Below are positions 43,463 through 52,578 of a stretch of DNA of 64,000 bases, one piece after another. The stretch is from Flavobacterium taihuense (GTDB lineage Bacteria > Bacteroidota > Bacteroidia > Flavobacteriales > Flavobacteriaceae): positions 29,929 through 93,928 of the forward strand of contig NZ_JAHWYN010000018.1 of assembly GCF_019351435.1 (NCBI RefSeq). The letters run 5' to 3'. The position numbers and the translations under genes were made by a program. The notes beneath the pieces were generated by a model. The model did not search any database and was not told the DNA's origin. It saw nothing but the letters and a program-made list of their open reading frames with translations. Every line of letters starts with the position of its first letter. Position 1 is the first letter of the stretch.

Positions 43463-45046
43463 ATGATATTAAATAAAATAAAAACAACCGCTATCTGTAT
43501 TACTTTGCTTTCGGCAGTAAGTTGTACATCAGATTTTGAGAGTATAAATACTAATCCTGTTGGAGCTACTAATACTGAACTTGAGCAAGATTATAATACT
43601 ATTAAGGCGCCGTTTTCACCAATGTTCAGTAATGTAATCTTACTTACTGCTTGGCCATACCAAATTTATCAAAATTTACAAGGAGATATTTGGTCTGGGT
43701 ATATGGCTACTCCAACTGGTTTTGCAAATGGGAATAATCCTCAGTATAAACTAAATAGTGGGTGGAATAATCAAGCATGGGAATCTGCTTATAGAGGTGT
43801 TATGTCTAATGCTTTGAAAGTGAAACAACAAGCTGAAGGTAAATACGACGAATTTTATTACATGTCTTTAATTATTAAAGTACAAGCAATGCATAGAATT
43901 GCCGATATTTATGGACCATGTGTATATTCTACTTTTGGGGCTTCTAATACAACAGTATTCCTGTATGATTCACAAGAAGATGTCTACAAACAAATGTTCG
44001 CCGAATTAGATAAAGCAATAACTGGTTTGACTCCAATTGCAAAAGCTAATTCTGCTGCAAACAAAATTTCTCTGTTTGCCTCTTCAGATGTTTCATCTTA
44101 TGGTGGTGATTACTCTAAGTGGGTAAAATATGCAAATTCATTGCGTCTTAGATTAGCTATGCGAATTGTAAAAGTAAATCCAGCAGAAGCTCAAAAACAA
44201 GCTGAGTTAGCTGTTGCTCAAGAGTTTGGGGTTTTAACAGCTAAAGCGGATACGTTTACACTTCAACCTAAAAACTATAGCAATCCTATATCAGATATTA
44301 GCCAAGGTTGGGGAGATATCAAAATGTCTGCTGATATGGAATCTATTATGGGAGGGTATAATGATCCAAGATTGTCTGCATTCTTTTTGACTTCCAAACA
44401 ATTTCCAGGCGAGTATAAAGGTATTCGTACAGGTATTCAAATTGCAAATAAATCAGATCGTCAAGATTTTTCTTCTGTGAATGTTAAATCTACAGTTTGG
44501 ATGACAACAGCAGAAGTTTATTTCCTAAAGGCTGAAGGAAAATTAAGAGGTTGGAATATGGGCGCTGGTACAGCTGAAAGTTTATACGAAGCTGGTGTGA
44601 CTGCATCATTTGAGCAACATGGTGTTTCTGGAGCTTCTACTTATTTAGCATCTACAAGTTTGCCTAAAAATTATGTAGATCCTGTAGATGCAGGAAACAA
44701 TGGTGTAGCTGTAAATACAGTTCCAGTGAAATATAATGCAACTGCCTCTAAAAAAGTACAATTGCAACAAATTATTACCCAAAAATGGATAGCAAACTTT
44801 CCTGAGGGGCAAGAAGCTTGGTCTGAATATAGACGAACTGGTTTTCCTAAATTATTCCCTGTACTTGTAAATGCTAGTGCTGGAACAATTGATTCTGCTT
44901 TAGGTATTCGTAGAGTTAATTTTGTAGACTCTGAGAAATCTGGTAACCCTAAAGGGGTTGAAAGTGCTCTTCCTTTATTAGGAGGTCCTGATAATGGAGG
45001 TACTAGACTTTGGTGGGACAAAGATGTAGAAATTATCCAAAATTAA
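43463..45046 (+). CDS. SusD/RagB-family glycan-binding lipoprotein
   Basis: 527 residues with lipobox AVSC (C21). The SusD fold has TPR-like helices; typical segments include the AYRGVMSNALKVKQQAE region, WVKYANSLRLRLAMRI, and EVYFLKAEGKLRGW near the middle. Its length and the SusD-like_2 style N terminus (DFESINTNP) fit the subgroup paired with shorter SusC proteins. It caps the SusC barrel and binds the glycan at the cell surface. It follows susC by 10 bases. A hairpin after the gene may end the unit. Confidence 0.93.
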   Translation: MILNKIKTTAICITLLSAVSCTSDFESINTNPVGATNTELEQDYNTIKAPFSPMFSNVILLTAWPYQIYQNLQGDIWSGYMATPTGFANGNNPQYKLNSGWNNQAWESAYRGVMSNALKVKQQAEGKYDEFYYMSLIIKVQAMHRIADIYGPCVYSTFGASNTTVFLYDSQEDVYKQMFAELDKAITGLTPIAKANSAANKISLFASSDVSSYGGDYSKWVKYANSLRLRLAMRIVKVNPAEAQKQAELAVAQEFGVLTAKADTFTLQPKNYSNPISDISQGWGDIKMSADMESIMGGYNDPRLSAFFLTSKQFPGEYKGIRTGIQIANKSDRQDFSSVNVKSTVWMTTAEVYFLKAEGKLRGWNMGAGTAESLYEAGVTASFEQHGVSGASTYLASTSLPKNYVDPVDAGNNGVAVNTVPVKYNATASKKVQLQQIITQKWIANFPEGQEAWSEYRRTGFPKLFPVLVNASAGTIDSALGIRRVNFVDSEKSGNPKGVESALPLLGGPDNGGTRLWWDKDVEIIQN

Positions 45047-45408
45047 TAATAGTTATTTTATATTCCAGACAGGTGAAAACTTGTCTGGATATAAAAAAAC
45101 AAGAATTGAAAAATGATGCTGCAAGATTTTTTAATTGATTTTAAAGGTTTTATAACCAATCGCTCTGATTTGTAAAGTGATTTTACTTTGTTTTAAGAGC
45201 TTATTACTATCGAAATTTCTTTTTATTTTTTATGAAATAAAATTTACATATAAAAACAGAACTATAGAGTTTTGTTTCAAAATACAATGAAAAGCAAGAA
45301 TTTAATTTAGAAACAGAAAAGATAAATATTTCATTTTTAATATTTTAATTGCCAATTATTATTTAAATTGTTACTCCTTATAGATTAAAAATATATAATT
45401 ATAAAAAC
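45047..45408. other. intergenic region between susD and nagB
   Basis: 362 bases with no gene. A hairpin (45064-45074 with 45079-45089, GAAA loop, one G-U pair) lies 18 bases after the susD stop. The 13-mer TGATGCTGCAAGA at 45114-45126 also occurs upstream of the sugar transporter (38222-38234). No convincing TAnnTTTG promoter was found. Confidence 0.5.
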
Positions 45409-47346
45409 ATGAGAACTACATCAATTAAAGGTAATGAAATAAGCTTCAAAAAAGCAGGTCAGTTTGAAGATACCCGTTTTGAAAAAATCCACAACGTAAT
45501 TTTTAAAAATTCAACGGATGCTTCAATAATCGTTGCTCAAGAGATTGCCGATTTAATTCGTTCGAAACAAGAAAAAAATAAAAAGTGTGTATTAGGTCTG
45601 GCTACTGGTTCTTCACCAATAAAAGTGTATCAAGAATTGGTTCGTATGCACAAAGAGGAAGGATTGAGTTTTGATAATGTTGTGACTTTCAATCTGGATG
45701 AGTATTATCCTATGCCAAAGGAAAGCAACCAAAGTTATTATTATTTCATGCACCAGCATCTTTTTAACCATGTTGACATCAGACCTGAAAACATTAATAT
45801 ACCAGACGGAACGGTTGCTTTGGAAGATCTGAACCAATTTTGTGTAGACTATGAAATGAATATTAAAAATGCCGGAGGATTGGATTTTCAATTGTTGGGA
45901 ATTGGTCGTACGGGTCACGTTGGTTTTAATGAGCCGGGTTCGCACATCAATTCAGGAACCAGAATTATCACTTTGGACCATATTACCAAAGTAGATGCTT
46001 CGGGTGATTTTAACGGAATTGGGAATGTTCCCAAAAAAGCAATTACGATGGGTGTTTCGACAATCCTTCGTTCCAAAAGAATTGTTTTGATGGCTTGGGG
46101 ACAAAACAAAGCTTCCATTATCAAGAGAACCATTCAAGGTGAAATCAGTTCTGAAGTTCCTGCTACTTTTCTGCAAAATCACAACAATACCACATTTGTA
46201 TTGGATGAAGGTGCGGCTTCGGAATTGACCAGATTGGAAACCCCTTGGTTGGTAGGGGAGTGTATTTGGACAGAACAGTTGAAAAACAAGGCAATCGTTT
46301 GGCTTTGCCAACATACCAATCAATCAATTCTTAAATTAACCGACAGGGATTACAACAACAACGGAATGTCCGATTTGTTGGCAGCCGGAAGTTCATCATA
46401 TGATTTGAACATCAATATGTTCAACGTGTTGCAGCATACCATTACGGGATGGCCGGGAGGAAAACCCAACACGGATGATTCTCACAGACCGGAAAGAGCA
46501 AATCCTGCCAAGAAAAGAGTAATTCTGTTCAGCCCGCATCCAGACGATGACGTTATTTCGATGGGAGGAACATTTGCCAAATTAATCAAACAAGGTCACG
46601 ATGTGCACGTAGTGTATCAAACCTCAGGAAATATTGCAGTTACTGATGATGAGGCATTGAAGTTTGCCGAAGTGTGCAATGATTTTGTCGAAAAAGATAA
46701 ATCAGGAATCAATTTCCAAGCTGTAATTGATTTTATTAATTCTAAGCCATTAGGGCAAAGCGATTCTGCCGAAGTACGTAAATTGAAAGGATTGATCAGA
46801 AGACGAGAGTCCTACGCGGCAACAAGATATATTGGCTTAAAAGATGAAAATACTCACTTTCTGGACATGCCATTCTATGAAACAGGAATGGTTCAAAAAA
46901 GTCCTTTGGGGCCGCAAGATATTGCCATTGTGAAAGAAATCATCGAGAGAATCAAACCGCATCAAGTATTTGCCGCAGGGGATCTTGCCGATCCACACGG
47001 TACACACGAAGTATGTTTGAATGCTATTTTTGCTGCCATGAAAGCATTAAAATCGAAACCATTCATGAATGATTGTTGGTTATGGCTGTATAGAGGAGCT
47101 TGGCACGAATGGGATATTCACGAAATTGACATGGCTGTTCCATTGAGTCCGGATGAAGTAATGTTGAAAAGACAGGCCATTTTATACCACCAATCCCAAA
47201 AAGACAGAGTGATGTTCCAAGGAAATGATTCGAGAGAATTTTGGGTTAGAGCCGAGGATCGAAATAAAAATACGGCAAAATTATACGATAAATTAGGACT
47301 TGCCGAATATGAGGCGATAGAAGCTTTTAAACGTTTCGAGTACTAA
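45409..47346 (+). CDS. nagB: glucosamine-6-phosphate deaminase fused to a PIG-L/LmbE deacetylase-like domain
   Basis: 645 residues, more than twice the length of E. coli NagB. Residues about 20-310 are NagB: substrate loop GLATGSSPIKVYQELV, catalytic NLDEYYPM, and GIGRTGHVGFNEPGS. From about 365 a PIG-L-type domain begins with H377-P-D-D380 of the zinc site, and DPHGTHE supplies the third ligand. NagB turns GlcN-6-P into fructose-6-P and ammonia. The second domain could remove the N-acetyl group from GlcNAc-6-P or act on another amide. Fusions of this form are common in Bacteroidota. No separate nagA is in the window. Confidence 0.92.
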   Translation: MRTTSIKGNEISFKKAGQFEDTRFEKIHNVIFKNSTDASIIVAQEIADLIRSKQEKNKKCVLGLATGSSPIKVYQELVRMHKEEGLSFDNVVTFNLDEYYPMPKESNQSYYYFMHQHLFNHVDIRPENINIPDGTVALEDLNQFCVDYEMNIKNAGGLDFQLLGIGRTGHVGFNEPGSHINSGTRIITLDHITKVDASGDFNGIGNVPKKAITMGVSTILRSKRIVLMAWGQNKASIIKRTIQGEISSEVPATFLQNHNNTTFVLDEGAASELTRLETPWLVGECIWTEQLKNKAIVWLCQHTNQSILKLTDRDYNNNGMSDLLAAGSSSYDLNINMFNVLQHTITGWPGGKPNTDDSHRPERANPAKKRVILFSPHPDDDVISMGGTFAKLIKQGHDVHVVYQTSGNIAVTDDEALKFAEVCNDFVEKDKSGINFQAVIDFINSKPLGQSDSAEVRKLKGLIRRRESYAATRYIGLKDENTHFLDMPFYETGMVQKSPLGPQDIAIVKEIIERIKPHQVFAAGDLADPHGTHEVCLNAIFAAMKALKSKPFMNDCWLWLYRGAWHEWDIHEIDMAVPLSPDEVMLKRQAILYHQSQKDRVMFQGNDSREFWVRAEDRNKNTAKLYDKLGLAEYEAIEAFKRFEY

Positions 47347-47476
47347 ATACCACTTTTTGTTTTGAGTGTTTATTAGAGGGCTAGACTCTAAGTTTTCATA
47401 TGAATTCTTGAGTTTAGCGCTTGTTTTAAGCTGATTTTTTGAAATTCAGATTTTTAATATCCTTTTTATTTATATA

Positions 47477-49549
47477 ATGAAATACATCATAATTTTTTTA
47501 TTTGCCTCTATTATTTCATCAGCTCAAATTAGTAAAGAGCAATTAAATATTATGCCGTGGCCTCAAAACATTTCGCTTTCAGAAGGTACATTTCCATTGA
47601 CAAAGAACTTCAAAGTGAATATCACTGGAACTCCAAATTCAAGGATATTTATTGGTGTCACAAATTTTTTAAGACGATTGGATGGAAGAACTGGTTTGTT
47701 CTTCAACCAAGGCTTTGTGACAGGTTTAAATGAAGTTCCTGATGCTGAATTGCAAATCAATTGTGTTCGAGCTGGAAAAATTGAATTGTATGAAGATGAA
47801 AGTTACTTATTGAATATAACTGCTAATAAAATAACTATAAATGCAACAACAGACGTAGGTGCTTTGCATGGACTGGAAACCTTGTTGCAACTGTTGCAAA
47901 ACAATAGTAAAACCTTTTATTTTCCGACTTCTAGAATATCCGATTTCCCAAGATTTACTTGGAGAGGGTTAATGATTGATGGAGCAAGACATTTTATGCC
48001 TGTTGATGTGATAAAGCGCAATTTAGATGGAATGGCATCAGTAAAGATGAATGTTTTTCATTGGCATTTAGTGGATGATCAAGGTTGGAGAATCGAAATG
48101 AAAAAACATCCGAAACTGATTCAAATGGCATCGGATGGAAATTATTATACACAAGAAGAAATAAAAAGTGTAGTGAAATACGCTTCGGATAGAGGAATTT
48201 TAGTAGTTCCAGAAATAGATGTTCCAGGTCATGGAACGGCTATATTGACTGCTTATCCAGAAATAGGAAGTAAAGTACTGAACTTGCATTTGAATTCTGG
48301 TGAAAAAGGACAACAGTTAACACAAGTACAATCGTATAATTTAGAAAGAAATGCGGGAATTTTTTCTCCAACGTTGGATCCTTCAAACCCAAAAACATAT
48401 GAGCTGTTAAGTTCTATTTTTGATGAAGTTTGCCCATTGTTTCCTGGGAAGTTTTTCCATATTGGCGGAGATGAAAATGAAGGCAAAGATTGGGACTCTA
48501 ATCCCAAAATTCAGGAATTCAAAAAGAAACATAATTTAGTAAGCAACCATGAATTGCAAACGTACTTTACGATGCAATTGATTCCGATGCTCAAAAAGCA
48601 CAATAAAGAACTAATAGGATGGGAAGAAATTATGACAAAAAATATGTCCAAAGATGCTATTATTCATTCTTGGAAAGGAACTAATGAGGGGGTCTCTGCA
48701 GGTAAATCACTAGTTGATGCGGCCAAGGGTGGTTATAGGACGATATTATCTAATGGATATTATATTGATTTGGTTTTTGGAGTTGAAGATCATTATACCG
48801 TTGATCCCATGCCTAAAAATACCACATTGACTGATGCCGAAAAGGCTAGAATTTTGGGAGGAGAAGCTACTATGTGGACAGAATTAGTGACTCCAGAAAC
48901 TATTGATTCCAGAATTTGGCCTAGAACAGCTGCTATTGCCGAACGTTTTTGGTCAAATGAAAATGTTACCGATATCAATAGTTTACGCAAAAGATTAAAT
49001 ACAGTTTCTTTTAGATTGGAAGAATTGGGGTTGACACATCTTAAAAGTAAAGAAGGATTGTTGAGAAATATTAGTAACAATCAAAAAAATGAGGCTTTGC
49101 TTGATTTGTCAAATATTTGTGAACCACTCAAAAGATATTCAAGAAATGGCGCAGGTACCGAATATCAAATGTATTCACCATTGACTTTATTTGCCGATGT
49201 CTGCACTCCAGATGCGTCGGATGCTTTGGTATTTAATGAAGCTGTAACTAATTATTTAAATAATAAAACAAATGATAATCAATTAATAGTTATTGATTAT
49301 TTAAATAAATGGATTAAGATGCATAACAACTTAAATACGTTGAGTAATAATGCACCTCTTATTCAACCGCTTTTGCCTTTGTCTAAAAGTTTAAGTGACA
49401 TATCTGAGCAACTTTTACTTAAAATAAATAAAAAACAAACAATAGATGCTTCAGTATTGGATGAATTACTGGAGAAATGTAATTCTAAAGAACATGCCGA
49501 TGTTGAATTAGCGGTATATAATAGCTTGAAAAAGTTAGTTCAAGCTTAG
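47477..49549 (+). CDS. beta-N-acetylhexosaminidase, glycoside hydrolase family 20
   Basis: 690 residues. A short signal peptide (ends SSA-Q) leads to the GH20b N-terminal domain (about 25-145), then the TIM barrel with GLMIDGARHFMPVD, HWHLVDDQGWRIE and the catalytic pair D332-E333 in HIGGDENEG, where E protonates and D assists the acetamido group. It releases terminal GlcNAc from chitin oligomers or glycans, probably in the periplasm since no lipobox or secretion tail is seen. About 150 C-terminal residues are helical. It lies 130 bases after nagB and is followed by a UUCG-loop terminator. Confidence 0.95.
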   Translation: MKYIIIFLFASIISSAQISKEQLNIMPWPQNISLSEGTFPLTKNFKVNITGTPNSRIFIGVTNFLRRLDGRTGLFFNQGFVTGLNEVPDAELQINCVRAGKIELYEDESYLLNITANKITINATTDVGALHGLETLLQLLQNNSKTFYFPTSRISDFPRFTWRGLMIDGARHFMPVDVIKRNLDGMASVKMNVFHWHLVDDQGWRIEMKKHPKLIQMASDGNYYTQEEIKSVVKYASDRGILVVPEIDVPGHGTAILTAYPEIGSKVLNLHLNSGEKGQQLTQVQSYNLERNAGIFSPTLDPSNPKTYELLSSIFDEVCPLFPGKFFHIGGDENEGKDWDSNPKIQEFKKKHNLVSNHELQTYFTMQLIPMLKKHNKELIGWEEIMTKNMSKDAIIHSWKGTNEGVSAGKSLVDAAKGGYRTILSNGYYIDLVFGVEDHYTVDPMPKNTTLTDAEKARILGGEATMWTELVTPETIDSRIWPRTAAIAERFWSNENVTDINSLRKRLNTVSFRLEELGLTHLKSKEGLLRNISNNQKNEALLDLSNICEPLKRYSRNGAGTEYQMYSPLTLFADVCTPDASDALVFNEAVTNYLNNKTNDNQLIVIDYLNKWIKMHNNLNTLSNNAPLIQPLLPLSKSLSDISEQLLLKINKKQTIDASVLDELLEKCNSKEHADVELAVYNSLKKLVQA

Positions 49550-49662
49550 TTTCAATTCAAAAATTAAAGTTGTAATAGTTAAGATTGAGTTTGGTTATTT
49601 GTATTTTAATATGATTTCTTTTTTTTGAATTAGTGTTGTTTTTCTGTGAAAACAATGTTTTT

Positions 49663-49692
49663 AACCTGGTAATTCGTTACCAGGTTTTTTTG
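49663..49692 (+). terminator. UUCG-loop terminator after the GH20 gene
   Basis: A 10-bp perfect stem (49663-49672 with 49677-49686) is capped by TTCG and followed by T's. Confidence 0.85.
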
Positions 49693-49813
49693 TTTTGACT
49701 TGTTTTATCTTCAAAAGTATTTGCATAATTGGTCTGTTGCCAAACATAAATATTTCAAAAATGAGAGATAAACAAATTGTTGTTTTGATTGAAAAAAAAT
49801 AGACATTTTTTTG

Positions 49814-49821
49814 TATTTTTG
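49814..49821 (+). promoter_or_regulatory. -7 element (TATTTTTG) of the ABC-F gene
   Basis: TATTTTTG matches TAnnTTTG, 26 bases before the ATG. The best upstream TTG is 22 bases away. Confidence 0.45.
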
Positions 49822-49847
49822 CACAAAATTTTAATAAAGAGACATTC

Positions 49848-51464
49848 ATGTTAACAGTCAATAATTTATCAGTTCAGTTTGGCAAACGAATTTTGTTTGA
49901 CGAAGTAAATACAACCTTCACACACGGAAATATTTATGGAGTTATTGGAGCCAATGGTGCTGGAAAATCAACTTTTCTTAAGATAATTGCAGGTGAAATG
50001 GATCCAACTTCGGGTCATATTCATTTGGAACCAGGTAAGCGTATGTCAGTTTTGAATCAAAACCATAATATGTTTGACGAACATACGGTATTGGAAACCG
50101 TAATGATGGGGAATAAAGTCTTGTATGCTGTGAAAACAGAGATGGACGCCCTTTATTTGGATTACAATGATAAAAATGCCGATAGAATAGGGGAGTTGCA
50201 AGTGCAGTTTGAAGAGATGAATGGATGGAATGCCGATTCGGATGCTGCTTCAATGCTATCCAATCTTGGAATTACAGAAGACAATCATTATACGTTGATG
50301 GCAGATTTGGAAGGAAAAGTCAAAGTGAGAGTGCTTTTGGCACAAGCATTGTTTGGAAATCCAGATTTACTTATTATGGATGAGCCTACCAATGATTTGG
50401 ATTTTGAAACCATTGCTTGGCTTGAGAATTTCTTGGCAAACTATGAAAACACAGTAATTGTAGTTTCACACGACAGACACTTTTTGGATTCAGTTTGTAC
50501 ACATATATCCGATATTGATTTTAGTAAAATAAACCATTATTCAGGGAATTATACTTTTTGGTATGAATCCAGCCAATTAGCGGCTAAACAACGTGCACAA
50601 CAAAATAAAAAAGCCGAAGAAAAGAAACAAGAATTAGAAGAATTTATACGTCGTTTTTCTGCGAATGTGGCCAAATCAAAACAAGCTACTTCTCGTAAAA
50701 AAATGATTTCAAAATTGAATATTTCAGAGATTAAACCTTCTAGCCGTCGTTATCCAGCTATTATTTTTGATCAAGAGCGTGAAGCGGGAGATCAAATCTT
50801 AAATGTTCAGAATTTGAGCGCTTCTGTAGATGGAGAATTATTGTTTAAAGGAGTAGATTTGAATATGGCGAAGGGAGATAAAATTGTTCTTTTCTCTAAA
50901 GATTCGCGCGCTACTACAGCTTTTTATGAAATATTAAATGGGAACCAAAAAGCAGATTCTGGTACTTATGATTGGGGAGTTACGACCAATCAGGCTTATT
51001 TGCCTGGAGATAATCATTCTTTCTTTGAAAATGATTATTCTCTTGTAGATTGGTTGCGCCAATGGGTAAAAACAGAAGAAGAACGGGATGAAGTTAATAT
51101 TCGTAGTTTTCTAGGAAAAATGATTTTTTCTGGAGAAGAAGCATTAAAAACCTGTAATGTGTTGTCAGGAGGAGAAAAAGTACGTTGTATGTTGTCTCGA
51201 ATGATGATGGAAAGAGCTAATGTTTTGATGTTGGATGAACCTACGAACCACTTGGATTTGGAATCGATTACAGCATTCAATAATTCATTGAAAAACTATA
51301 AAGGTTCTGTAATTTTTACTACACATGATCATGAGTTTGCTCAAACAGTAGGTAATAGAGTTATCGAGTTGACTCCAAATGGCGCTATTGACAGATATAT
51401 GACTTTTGATGATTATCTTGATGATGAAAAAGTTCAAGAATTAAGAACTAAAATGTATTCTTAA
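49848..51464 (+). CDS. ABC-F ATPase, YbiT-like, probable ribosome-associated factor
   Basis: 538 residues, two nucleotide-binding domains, no membrane segment. Domain 1 has an intact Walker A (GANGAGKST, about 36-44) and MDEPTNDLD, but its signature reads DLEGKVKVR instead of LSGGQ. Domain 2 has the standard signature LSGGEKVR and LDEPTNHLD, but its Walker A is replaced by FSKDSRATT. Only one composite ATP site (Walker A1 with signature 2) should be fully functional. ABC-F proteins bind the ribosomal E site and tune translation; some give antibiotic protection. The linker (about 245-310) is Lys/Arg-rich, as expected. The degeneracies are a YbiT-type family trait, as far as I recall. Confidence 0.88.
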   Translation: MLTVNNLSVQFGKRILFDEVNTTFTHGNIYGVIGANGAGKSTFLKIIAGEMDPTSGHIHLEPGKRMSVLNQNHNMFDEHTVLETVMMGNKVLYAVKTEMDALYLDYNDKNADRIGELQVQFEEMNGWNADSDAASMLSNLGITEDNHYTLMADLEGKVKVRVLLAQALFGNPDLLIMDEPTNDLDFETIAWLENFLANYENTVIVVSHDRHFLDSVCTHISDIDFSKINHYSGNYTFWYESSQLAAKQRAQQNKKAEEKKQELEEFIRRFSANVAKSKQATSRKKMISKLNISEIKPSSRRYPAIIFDQEREAGDQILNVQNLSASVDGELLFKGVDLNMAKGDKIVLFSKDSRATTAFYEILNGNQKADSGTYDWGVTTNQAYLPGDNHSFFENDYSLVDWLRQWVKTEEERDEVNIRSFLGKMIFSGEEALKTCNVLSGGEKVRCMLSRMMMERANVLMLDEPTNHLDLESITAFNNSLKNYKGSVIFTTHDHEFAQTVGNRVIELTPNGAIDRYMTFDDYLDDEKVQELRTKMYS

Positions 51465-51488
51465 TTGTTTCAAGCACAAAATAGATTA

Positions 51489-51520
51489 AAACTCCCGTCA
51501 AATGCGGGAGTTTCTTTTTT
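51489..51520 (+). terminator. terminator of the ABC-F gene
   Basis: A 9-bp stem (51489-51497 with 51505-51513) has a 7-base loop, then C and six T. It may also serve the convergent small lipoprotein gene. Confidence 0.8.
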
Positions 51521-51538
51521 ATATATTGATAATTTTGA

Positions 51539-51715
51539 TTAATCGTTGTTCTTAAAAAAACTGCTTACTATAAATATAATAACTGCAATAATTGCGATTA
51601 CTATAAAAATCCCTACTCCCATACCGGCTTTAAATATTCCTCCAATGACTTCACAACTATTCATAGTAAAGAGAATGGTGAAAGCAATTAAGAATTTTGT
51701 GAATTTGTTTTTCAT
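51539..51715 (-). CDS. small lipoprotein with one membrane helix (58 aa)
   Basis: A gene of 58 codons plus stop on the minus strand, ATG at 51715 and TAA at 51539. The product has a basic start (MKNKFTK), a hydrophobic run, lipobox MNSC (C21), then EVIGGIFKAGMGVG and a strong membrane helix (about 34-52) ending in charged residues. Similar tiny lipoproteins with CEVIG...FKAGMG are common in Flavobacteria, from memory, and some carry an implausible enzyme name. The opposite-strand open frame here is a shadow of it. Function is unknown. It converges on the ABC-F gene. Confidence 0.72.
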   Translation of the reverse strand: MKNKFTKFLIAFTILFTMNSCEVIGGIFKAGMGVGIFIVIAIIAVIIFIVSSFFKNND

Positions 51716-51864
51716 GAGATTTTTGAATTTATGTTTAATTTTAAATAAAATTAAGATTAATGCCGTTTGAAACTGTTATATAATTTATTAGTTATGTTTC
51801 ATTATTTAGCATATATAGCTGAAATATTTAAATTTTTAGCATGTAAATCCTAAATCGGAATTTG

Positions 51865-51872
51865 TATATTTG
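51865..51872 (+). promoter_or_regulatory. -7 element (TATATTTG) of the pyrR-pyrB unit
   Basis: TATATTTG matches TAnnTTTG, 99 bases before the pyrR ATG, giving a leader of about 90 bases. No clear PyrR-type attenuator is seen in the leader, only a 5-bp pairing (TACGG with CCGTA). Confidence 0.5.
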
Positions 51873-51970
51873 CTTAACCAAATCTACGGATGTTTTGAAA
51901 TTGAATAAAGCATTTTGAAAACTACTCAGATAACGCCGTAAATCTTTTTAAAAACAAATAATTGCTAAAT

Positions 51971-52510
51971 ATGAATCAAAAAGTGTTACTCAATTCAAAA
52001 GAAGTCAATATTATTTTGAATCGTTTGGCTTGTCAATTAATTGAAAAACATCTTGACTTTTCTGATACTGTTTTGGTAGGAATTCAACCTAGAGGTACTT
52101 TTTTGGCAGAACGATTGAAAACATTGTTAGAAAATGAATATCACATACCGAATGTATCTTTGGGATATTTGGATATCACTTTTTTTAGAGATGATTTTCG
52201 AAGAACCAACAAACCTTTGGAAGCCAATAAAACACAAATTGATTTTTTGGTAGAGGACAAGAAAGTGATCTTTATTGATGATGTATTATATACAGGTCGC
52301 AGTATTCGTGCGGCTTTGACAGCCATTCAGTCTTTCGGTAGGCCATCTGGAATTGAGTTATTGGCATTAATTGATCGTCGTTTTAGCAGAGATTTGCCCA
52401 TTCAGCCAGATTACCGCGGACGACAAGTAGATGCAATTAATGGCGAAAAAGTAAAAGTTTGTTGGGCTGAGCAAGATGGAGAAGATGGCGTTTATTTGGT
52501 GACCAATTAG
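51971..52510 (+). CDS. pyrR: bifunctional pyr regulator / uracil phosphoribosyltransferase
   Basis: 179 residues from ATG 51971; an earlier TTG at 51962 is also in frame but less likely. The PRPP-binding motif VIFIDDVLYTGRS lies at 99-111, with the PyrR-specific segments GIQPRGTFLA and LDITFFRDDF. In Bacillus, PyrR binds pyr mRNA leaders with UMP to cause attenuation; in other phyla it may act only as a phosphoribosyltransferase. The pyrB gene follows after 68 bases, supporting a pyrimidine role. Confidence 0.92.
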   Translation: MNQKVLLNSKEVNIILNRLACQLIEKHLDFSDTVLVGIQPRGTFLAERLKTLLENEYHIPNVSLGYLDITFFRDDFRRTNKPLEANKTQIDFLVEDKKVIFIDDVLYTGRSIRAALTAIQSFGRPSGIELLALIDRRFSRDLPIQPDYRGRQVDAINGEKVKVCWAEQDGEDGVYLVTN

Positions 52511-52578
52511 ATTTGGAAATTCAAAAATAAACAGAACTCCATATTAATAATTATAAAAATCTGAAAATCTAAACAATA

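Noticed and set aside
51546..51770. 74-residue plus-strand open frame
   Set aside because: It is antisense to the 58-codon minus-strand lipoprotein, has an odd Ile/Pro-rich composition and no protein features.
51880..51970. PyrR-type attenuator in the pyrR leader
   Set aside because: Only a 5-bp pairing is visible, with no antiterminator or terminator pair; too weak to call.
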